Source of the DNA: Camellia lanceoleosa
Lineage: Eukaryota > Streptophyta > Magnoliopsida > Ericales > Theaceae
Length of the DNA stretch: 64,000 nucleotides
NCBI GenBank assembly: GCA_025200525.1
Contig: CM045768.1
Coordinates: 48,248,425 to 48,312,424 of the forward strand
Reading direction: 5' to 3'
Positions within the stretch are counted from its first letter, which is position 1; every line of letters starts with the position of its first letter. Shown in pieces: positions 56,844-64,000 of this stretch. The translations under genes were made by a program, and so were the position numbers. Below the pieces are notes generated by a model that worked only from the letters and a program-made list of their open reading frames with translations, was not told the DNA's origin and made no database searches.

Positions 56844-57455
56844 TCAATCATAGTAAAATGGGTCCATCAAAGCAATGGACTCAATTATATCCCCATTCCC
56901 AATCCCCTCTATATATGATTTCAATCTTTGGCCATTCACTTTGAAAGTATGGCCAGTCTTTGGATCTCGCACTTCAACGGCGCCATGAATAAATGCCTCA
57001 ACAACCACAAAAGGGCCATCCCATTTTGATCTTGGCTTACCCGAAAAGAGTCTCAATTTTGAATTAAAAAGCCACACTTTTTGGCCGGGTTCAAAGGATT
57101 TTCTATTAATGTGCTTGTCATGGAATTCTTTAGTCCGAGCTTTAAAAACTCTCAAACTCTCATATGCATCATTTCGGATTTCCTCCAGCTCATTGAGTTG
57201 CAATTTCCGGTTGAGCCCAGCCGCGGCCATATCGAAGTTAAACTTCTTTATGGCCCACAATGCTCGGTGCTCAAGTTCAACCGGGAGATGGCAAGCTTTG
57301 CTGAACACCGCTCTATATGATGACATCCCAATGGGTGTCTTATAAGCAGTGCGGTAAGCCCATAATGCATCAATTAATTGTTGTGACCAATCTTTCCTAT
57401 CTGGCCTCACCGTTTTCTCTATTATGTGTTTTACCTCCCTATTTAAGACTTCCAC
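56844..57455 (-). pseudogene. pol: integrase C-terminal part (element G)
   Basis: An open frame of 203 codons. It begins VEVLNREVKHIIEKTV, which contains the catalytic Glu of the DDE integrase core (in GQ-V-E-V of relatives), and includes WSQQLIDALWAYRTAYKTPIG, ELEHRALWAIK, RTKEFHDKHINRK, PGQKVWLFNSKLRLFSGK and KWDGPFVV, the classic C-terminal domain of Athila/Ty3 integrase. It ends at a stop at 56844-56846 with DPFYYD. The frame differs from the upstream core (frameshift near 57,450). Confidence 0.93.
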
Positions 57456-58639
57456 TTGGCCACTAGTTTGAGAGTGGTGTGGAGTGCCAACTTTATGAGT
57501 GATAGAGTATTTCTTAACTACCGACTCAAAGAACTGGTTACAAAATGTGTACCCTAATCACTTATTATGGCTCTAGGAAACCCAAAACGACTAAAGATGT
57601 TTTCATGCAAAAATTTGATTACTACTCTATGATCGTTTGTTCGGGTAACTATTGCCTCCACCTACTTAGACACATAATCTACTGCCAAGAGAATATACTC
57701 AAACCCGAATGACGACGGGAAAGGGCCCATAAAATCAATCCCTCAAACATCAAATATTTCTACCACAAGAATAGGGGACATTGGCATCATGTCACGCCGA
57801 GACATCGAAGCCATTTGTTGACAGCGCAAACAAGTTTTACAAAATTGATGAGCATCTTTAAAAATTATGGGCCAATAAAACCCGCACTGTAAAATCTTGG
57901 CAGCCGTTTTATGCCCACTAAAATGACTGCCACATGCAGAAGAATGACAAAATGTAAGAATGTTATGAACCTCATTCTCCGGCACACACCGTCAGATCAC
58001 TTGGTCGGAGCAATATTTAAACAACTCCGGATCCTCCCAAAAGTAATACTTAACCTGCGAAAAGAAGCGGTCTTTGTCTTGCTTAGACCAGTTCTGCGGA
58101 ATTTGCCCAATGGCCAAGTAATTCACAATATGTGCAAACCACGGGGGGCTCGCTTATGACAGCTCAAAGAGTTGTTTGTCCAGAAACGAATCATGCAAAA
58201 TAAGAGGGTCACTAGTATACTCAACAAGGATTCGGGAGAGATGATCTGCCACCACATTCTCAGATCCTTTCTTATCACGGATCTCTAGGTCAAATTCCTG
58301 AAGCAACAAAATCCATCCAATCAACCTACGTTTGGTATCTTTCTTAGATAGTAAATACCGCAAAGCAGCATGATCAGTGAAGACCATGACCTTGGAACCT
58401 AGGAGATAAGATCGGAATTTGTCTAAGGCAAAGACTACAGCTAGCAACTCTTTCTCGGTGGTAGTGTAATTCAATTGTGCATCCGAGAGAGTGCGACTAG
58501 CATAGTATATAGCAAATGGTGCCTTATTGACCCTTTGGCCCAACACAGCCCCGACAGCATAATCGAAGGCATCACACATGATTTCAAAGGGAAGCGACCA
58601 ATCTGGGGATTTCATGATTGGGGTAGTGGCCAGGGCCAT
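57456..58639 (-). pseudogene. pol: RNase H and integrase zinc finger/core (element G)
   Basis: RNase H at 58154-58639: [41 protein letters not shown] and [10 protein letters not shown] hold the D, E, D, D residues; a stop at 58154 interrupts. The integrase H2C2 finger is at 57,835-57,985 (H-x3-4-CH, GHKTAAKILQCGFYWP, CKTCLRCQ). The core begins GIDFMGPFPSSFGFEYILL with the first Asp; SKxVEAIVTRTND and ISDxGTHF follow, each with a stop at a Trp position. Another frameshift precedes the C-terminal part. Confidence 0.9.
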
Positions 58640-58659
58640 TCTCAGTGTTTCGAATGCCT

Positions 58660-59629
58660 TTAAGCATGCCTCATCAAAGATAAAGGCGCGTCCTTAACCA
58701 CTAAACTACACAACGGACGTGATATCTTACTAAAGTCTTTGATGAACCTACGGTAAAAACCTGCATGCCCTAAGAAAGACCTAATTTGACGCACGTAATT
58801 GGGTGGATGAAGGCCTGCAATGAGGTCAACCTTAGCCTTGTCTACCTCTATACCTCGAGGGGACACAATGTGTCCCAACACTATACCCTCACAAACCATA
58901 AAATGGCTCTTTTCCCAACTCGAGATTAGGTTTGCCTCAATACATCGTTCTAACACTCTAGTCAAGTTCCTAAGGCATTTCTCAAAAGACGGTCCAAACA
59001 CCAAAAAGTTATCCATAAAAACCTCTAAGAATTTCTCCACCATATCGGAGAAAAGGGCCATCATGCACCGTTGAAAAGTCGCTGGTGCATTACATAGCCC
59101 AAAGGGCATGCGCCTATAAGCAAAAGTGTCAAAAGGGCATGTGAATGTGGTCTTTTCCTGGTCAGCAGGGTACACCGGGACTTGATTATACCCCGAGTAG
59201 CCATCAAGAAAACAATAGAAACCCTGCCCCGCTAACCGCTTTAGGATTTGGTCAATGAAAGGTAAGGGAAAATGGTCCTTCCTAGTCGAGGAATTTAGTC
59301 TTGTACAATCAATGCACACTCGTCACCTAGTAGTGGTTCGTGTGGGGACTAACTCTTCTCTCTCATTCTCAACAACTGTGATGCTCGATTTCTTGGGCAC
59401 CACTTGTGTGGGACTCACCTGAGATGGGGTATATAATACGCGCATCCAACAATTTCAATACCTTCTTTTTCACCACCTCTTTTATATTAGGATTCAGTCT
59501 CTGTTGCATTTCGCGAGAAGGTTTGGTGTCCTCTAGGTGTATATAATGCATGCACATGGAGGGATCTATCCCTTTCAAATCAGCCACTGACCACCCTATA
59601 GCACTCTGATGTGCCACGAGAACACTCAT
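58660..59629 (-). pseudogene. pol: reverse transcriptase (element G)
   Basis: Two frames. 59629-59369 carries the pre-RT part, IGWSVADLKGIDPSMCMHYI, REMQQRLNPNIKEVVKKKVL, LLDARIIYPIS. 59319-58660 carries RT: CIDCTRLNSSTRKDHFPLPF, FLDGYSGYNQ with the first catalytic Asp, MPFGLCNAPATFQRCMM, and EVFMDNFLVFG. The YxDD box should read FMDDF; the second Asp is Asn here, which should abolish polymerisation. The end (IRSFLGHAGFYRRFIKDFSKI) is typical of Athila RT. One frameshift near 59,330. Confidence 0.93.
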
Positions 59630-60043
59630 TAACTAACTCTCCTGCTCTGTAGTTAAGTCAAATGCAATGATGACTGGTAAAGTCTCCTGGGGCCCTAAAA
59701 ATGCATACTTGAGTGTGGCCAGGAATGGCTTCAACTCAAGTGCAGGTGGTATGACCAAAGATGGCATGGCAAGCTCTCTCGACAGAGGAGGAAGTGACTC
59801 AAACCGGGCTTTCTACAGAGGAAAATCCGTTGTAGAAGAAGCATTAAGCAGGACATTCACCTCCTTAACTGACCCATCAATATCAAAATTTTCAAACCCA
59901 AAATGAGCTAGACAAGCCTTTAAAGGGTCCTCTACAAGAATGGAGGGCAAAACTTCCTCCACAACCTCATCCATAACATCTACAAATAAGCACTCCTCCC
60001 TCTCATGGGGTTGTTGGGATGCTTGGAAAACATTAAGTTTTAC

Positions 60044-60820
60044 TTACATGTTACCAAATGAAACTTCCATCACCTCGGTTCGACAATTAATGCATGCATT
60101 GGCTGTAGCCAAGAAAGGTCGACCTAAGATCATCGGGATTTGTTTCCTAGAACTGGCTACCGGTTCCATATCTAAAACCAAAAAATCAACAAGAAAGTAA
60201 AACCTATCGACCTTCACAAGCACATCCTTAATCATGCCACGTGGCACTTTGAGGGACCAGTCAGCCAATTGAAGAGTGACAGTAATGGGCTTCAACTCGC
60301 CCAGCCCAAATTCCTCGTACACAGAGTACGACAACAAATTGACACTAGCCCTTAAATCTAACAAGGCCCTATCAATGAAATGGTCCTCTATAATGCATGC
60401 AATGGTTGGGGCACCCGGGTCCTTAAGCTTGGGAGGTGTGTCATTCAACAAGATGGAGCTTACTTTCTCCGTGAGTAGGACCTTTTGGGACACATGTGTC
60501 CTTGATTTATGCTTTTGCGTACAAAGGTCCTTTAGAAATTTGGCACAGGAGGGTACTTGCTTAATCGCCTCCAACAAGGGGAGGTTGATTTTTACTTGTT
60601 TAAAGACCTCCATCATTGCCTCCATAGATGTCGCATTCTTATTAAAAGGGGACGGTATATCAAGGCATTGAGGAAAGGGTGCCTTAGGCACATATGGTGT
60701 CTTGGGCTCATGTGAAGTGTTAGGGACTAAGTCATCCCTCTTAAGTGTTTCCCCCACCCTTACTCTCGTTGGGTGTACCACCATGGTCACCCTTCTTAAC
60801 TCTAGTTGCATCAGACGCAA
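60044..60820 (-). pseudogene. pol: aspartic protease (element G)
   Basis: Open frame of about 258 codons. It has KINLPLLEAIKQVPSCAKFL, KKLKDPG-like DTPPKLKDPGAPTIACII, then IDRALLDLRASVNLLSYSVYEEFGLGELKP, TVTLQLADWSLKVPRG and IPMILGRPFLATANA. In relatives the active site is ALLDLGAS; here Gly is Arg, so the enzyme is probably inactive. Between it and gag (60,821-61,205) and between it and RT (59,630-60,043) the sequence is colinear with Athila pol but full of stops. Confidence 0.9.
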
Positions 60821-61205
60821 TTGACTAAGGCTCTAACTCCCTCTCACTTCTCAAACTAATCACTGCTTGCACCTGCTCATGGTGCTTGCCATTCCCACCC
60901 GAACTCTCTGCCCCGTATTGTCCCTTAGGGTTGGCTACAGTTTGACTTGGTAATTTTCCCTCCTCTCTCCGATTCATGTTGTTAGCCATTTGACCCAATT
61001 AGGTCTCTAGCTTGGCAATAAAGTGAGTGTGAGAGTAAACTACCGGTGCTAACCCCTTAAGTTCTAAGAGAACTTCCAATACCTGAGTCTCAAAGGCAGA
61101 GTTGCCCTGAGGAACATGCGGGAGTTGTGGTTGCCGGTACGGTTATGGGGGTCGATAAGGTTGCGGTTGTCGGTAGGATGATTGGTTGGCAAAATTATTG
61201 AAATT

Positions 61206-62394
61206 CTACCTTGGTAGTGGAGGATTGTAAGAAGTGCCTTGTGAAGGGGGTCTCCATGAAAAATTAGGGTGATTTCTCCATCCCGGATTGTATGTGTTGG
61301 GGTATGGGTCATTACCCAGGTTGGAGAATCCTTGAGCCACATTCACATGTTCTTGTCCTAACTCCAGAAATTGTGATGCCGAATGGCACTCACTCAAGTC
61401 ATGAGCAGGGCTCGCACAAATAACACATACCTCATGAAATTGAGGTTGATCTTGCTAGGTAAGGGCATGTCCCGTAGCTAATAATTGGTCCACCTTGCGG
61501 GACAGTGCCTTTACTTGTTGGGCTAACTCTAGGTTTTGCCCGACCTCATAAATGCCCCCTTTTTCGGGGCTCCAACTACTGGTTGCCGGACTTGCCGGGC
61601 TGTGGAGGCATGGTGAAGGAATTATCACTTAGGTTCTCAAACAATTGCTATGCCTCAGTATCATTTTTAGACATGAATGTCCCACTACATGACAAATCCA
61701 CCATTTGGCAGTGCGGCTCAGTTAAACCATAATAAAATGTTTGAACAAGTTGCCAATCAGGAACTTGGTGGTGGGGACACTGTTGGAGAAGGTCTCGAAG
61801 TCTTTCCCACGTTTCATGGAATTGCTCGCCATCCATTTGAGCAAAGTTTGTGATGGCTCGCCTAAGTTGGTTGGTTTTACCTATGGGAAAGTACTTTTCC
61901 AAAAACCGTTGTTGTAATTGGTCCCAAGTTGTGATTGAATTAGCAGGTAAAGAATTTAGCTAGTGTTTGGCTTTATCCTTTAATGAGAATGGAAATAATC
62001 GCAACATCAAGGCCTCATTTGTGAAATTCTGGATCCTCACTGTCAAGCAAATTTCCAGAAATTCATTCAAATGTTTGTAAGGATCATCCTGAGTTAGTCC
62101 ATGGAATGATGGAAGCATTTATATGGTGCTGGACTTAATCTCATAATGAGCAGCAGTGGTGTTGGGTAATTAGATGCATGACGATGATGTATATGCAGTG
62201 GATGTGAAATAATCCTTAAGGGTCCGGTTAGGCACATTCGGGACATCAGGATCTGCCATCTCTAATGGCTCAATGTATGAATATGAATACTCAAGCCTAG
62301 GAACACGGGCAGAGGCCTTAAATCTCCTAAGAGTCCTTTCTAGTTCAAGGTCCAAACTCCACAATTCAGGGTGACAAGAACGGCACCTGTGCAT
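61206..62394 (-). pseudogene. gag (capsid/nucleocapsid) of element G
   Basis: N-terminal part 62394-62170, then gag domain at about 62,165-61,648 in the same frame with stops: SFHGLTQDDPYKHLNEFLEI, LMLRLFPFSLKDKAKH, SITTWDQLQQRFLEKYFP, ETWERLRDLLQQCPHHQVP. After a frameshift comes a zinc knuckle CVICASPAHDLSEC (C-x2-C-x4-H-x4-C, about 61,387-61,428) and PNTYNPGWRNHPNFSWRPP near 61,270, hallmarks of Athila gag. Non-functional. Confidence 0.92.
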
Positions 62395-62785
62395 ACACTA
62401 CCCACACACACACAAAAAGTTCGACTTTGTGCACTAAGTTACAAAAGCAGAATGCCAAAGGAGAAATACTCACAACGGTTCAACAAAAACGCTTTACTCG
62501 TCTTGCGGATGCTTGACGTGTAGACACTGTCTCCAACCTCTATTTAAGCTTTGACTTTCGTTTTAGCACTTTGGTCCTTTGCTTGCAAGTGTTTGCTTCT
62601 GTTTATGCACTTTAGTGCTGCGGGTTTTTTTTTTATATTTTTAAAGCTCAGCTGCGCTCTGCTTGCACTTTGGCGATAGCTCCAATTTCAAATGCTCTGC
62701 ACACTTAGCAACACAAAACCATAAAATCCTAAACTAAAAATTAAAATAAGAATGTAAACTTTAAATTAACTAATTTTGCCAGAAG
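62395..62785 (-). other. 5' leader of element G
   Basis: Non-coding sequence between PBS and gag, AT-rich, with a run of T near 62,627. Nothing else recognised. Confidence 0.7.
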
Positions 62786-62803
62786 TCCCCAACAACGGCG
62801 CCA
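62786..62803 (-). other. primer binding site of element G
   Basis: The minus strand reads TGGCGCCGTTGTTGGGGA, five bases after the 5' LTR. It differs by one base from the TGGCGCCGTTGCCGGGGA-type site (tRNA-Asp class) common in Athila and other plant Ty3/gypsy elements. Confidence 0.9.
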
Positions 62804-62808
62804 AAATT

Positions 62809-63921
62809 TGATGAGTCGTTGAACACACCAAAAATAATCACTAAACTATACCAAATTCTATCAGAATAATGGCAAGTCTAGGTATCGATCCACATGGACA
62901 AATGTGAAATTAGATTAATTCAATCGCAAAATTCCTAAATTAATTTTGATTAAAAAGATAAGATTGATTTTATACCTAAACAACAATTAAATAAAATTGA
63001 AGAATTATATTGACAATTAAAATTAGGGTTTGAGATATTAATTTTCGGAAAAAAATCCTGGGGTAGAGAATTCACCACGAACCACATGAATGAGACTTAA
63101 CATCAACCACCAATCGCAATTCGGTTTGAAATACCCAATATTTCACAACTACAAGTTTAAAATATTGATCAAGAGGGTTGTTGCATTCAATGTATAGACA
63201 CGAATCATCCTGAGTAGTACGAGTCGTTTGCTCTAAACTATGTTAGCAAAACGACCCGTCTCTCATAGCATGACTCGTCTCGTACTTTGAATGCAAACAC
63301 AAAGAATATTAATGTATGGAAAGCATTAAACAATCAAAGAGAGTAAAATTCTTGAAGAGATGAACGAAACAATTATTAAAAACTTCTAAATCATCCATAC
63401 ATTCATTTAAACCAATTTACAATTAAAGCTCATGAAAAATTCCATTACATGGCTAGGGTTTCATCAAAACCCTAGAAAAGACGACTAGCCACTCATGGAG
63501 GAGTGGAAAGAGGAAGAAGATGAGGAAGAAACCCCCATAGAAGTGTCCTTCAAACTTTGGTAGAATATCCCCTCTTTGGAACCCTAGCCTCCCTCTATTC
63601 TGAATTAAATTTTCGAACCCTTGTTTTGGCTAATTTTTTGTCTTTTATTCGGAGCAAAACAGACCAAAAATTCCGTGCACGTGTCCCTAAGTGGGCCGCT
63701 TGTGCGCCCATGTGGGCCGCACGTGCAGTAGTCTGGCTAGCTCGGATTTTTCACTTCTTGCACGGAGAATCTGCTTTCGCGCCCCTTTTGATTGAAGTTT
63801 CATATTTCCTGCCAAATCTGTACAAGTGCACGAAACACATCATCTCCACCAAATAAATAAAATTGAAAGACTAAAACTGTAACTTAAGTGGCCTCAATGT
63901 GGTACCTTCCGGCCAACATCA
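62809..63921 (-). repeat. 5' LTR of element G (1,113 bp)
   Basis: TGATGTTGGCC (63921) to GACTCATCA (62809) on the minus strand. Contains GC-rich words at 63,690-63,735 (GGGCCGCTTGTGCGCCC). The open frame seen at 63557-63856 on the plus strand is not coding. Confidence 0.95.
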
Positions 63922-64000
63922 AAGTGGTTGACCTTGGAAACTTGAACCATTTCATCACTAACATGTATTAAATAACTCAAGTCTCCATGTGTTCAATTAA

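Larger units (their letters stand above)
52833..63921 (-). mobile_element. Element G: complete Athila-like Ty3/gypsy retrotransposon
   Basis: 11,089 bp on the minus strand, flanked by perfect AAGTG duplications (52828-52832 and 63922-63926). Termini are TGATG...CATCA. LTRs of 1,113 bp (5', right) and 1,087 bp (3', left), PBS at 62786-62803, PPT at 53920-53931. Gag, protease, RT, RNase H and integrase occur in the normal order but in several frames with stops, so it is dead. Motifs such as NPGWRNHPNFSW, KINLPLLEAIKQVPS and SMCMHYIHLED place it in the Athila clade. Between pol and the 3' LTR lies about 2.9 kb without a clear env-like gene. It inserted into the inverted A/D-family LTR. Confidence 0.95.
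31625..64000 (+). mobile_element. Element D: gag-only Ogre-like retrotransposon with inverted right LTR
   Basis: 5' LTR 31625-35334, PBS, leader, gag, 3' non-coding region with C2 inserted, tandem array, conserved block and PPT (44475-44488). What follows the PPT is the same LTR family but on the minus strand, beginning at its 3' terminus and continuing past the window. No RT, protease or integrase found; D even lacks the pol remnants seen in A. The left duplication would be ACGCA (31620-31624); its partner is outside the window. Confidence 0.8.
44489..64000 (-). repeat. inverted LTR of the A/D family, interrupted by C, E and G
   Basis: From 44489 the plus strand reads TGTAGCTCAACTTTTGTCC, the reverse complement of the 3' end of the D LTR (...GTCGAGCAACA). 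It continues colinearly (reversed) in four pieces: 44489-44677, 47163-48391, 52559-52832 and 63927-64000, giving about 1.77 kb of a roughly 3.7-kb LTR; the remainder is outside the window. It abuts D's PPT exactly at the LTR terminus but faces the wrong way. Confidence 0.88.

Overview
The window is plant nuclear repeat DNA, almost certainly from an angiosperm and probably a eudicot. It holds no recognisable host gene, rRNA or tRNA. Nearly every base belongs to LTR retrotransposons of the Ty3/gypsy Tat/Ogre and Athila types, nested inside one another, plus one LINE fragment and one AT-rich spacer of about 0.75 kb. The genus cannot be read from the sequence.

Layout. Bases 1-4,797 are the 5' part of a minus-strand Tat-like element (LTR, gag, protease, reverse transcriptase and RNase H; the rest lies off the left edge). 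4,798-5,541 is AT-rich spacer. 5,542-5,973 is the tail of an L1-type LINE. At 5,974 a large plus-strand element starts (A; LTR beginning TGTAGACACCCC). A is interrupted by a complete element B (14,719-29,699, flanked by a perfect 5-bp duplication GTGTA). It is interrupted again at 31,625 by element D, of the same LTR family as A. D carries a truncated LTR of a third family (C2, to 42,529). Beyond D's polypurine tract (44,475-44,488) the next LTR runs in the opposite direction. That inverted LTR is itself cut by a solo LTR C (44,678-47,157), a solo LTR E of B's family (48,392-52,553) and a complete Athila-like element G (52,833-63,921, perfect duplication AAGTG). It continues past the right edge.

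A, B and D are gag-only derivatives of an Ogre-like element. They keep long LTRs (3.2-4 kb) and a gag gene. A keeps, and B keeps in eroded form, the two ends of pol without the RT and integrase core, so these copies must have moved with enzymes supplied in trans. Their 3' non-coding regions carry conserved hairpins, a conserved block also present in G, and a different tandem-repeat array in each element (about 29 bp in B, about 113 bp in A, about 23 bp in D). G has a whole but broken gag-pol: frameshifts, stops, and an altered RT active site (FMDNF).

The most unusual signal is that the LTRs of the A/D, B and E copies each contain two GC-rich clusters about 1.5-2.5 kb apart. One lies just upstream of the TATA box and one in the transcribed part. 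The clusters are complementary to one another although the sequence differs between families (14 of 14 bases in E, 22 of 25 in D). This would allow the two ends of the genomic RNA to pair. Other points of interest are heat-shock-element-like palindromes in B's promoter, a triplicated hairpin with a compensated base pair, a duplicated gag module, and the inverted LTR behind D's polypurine tract.
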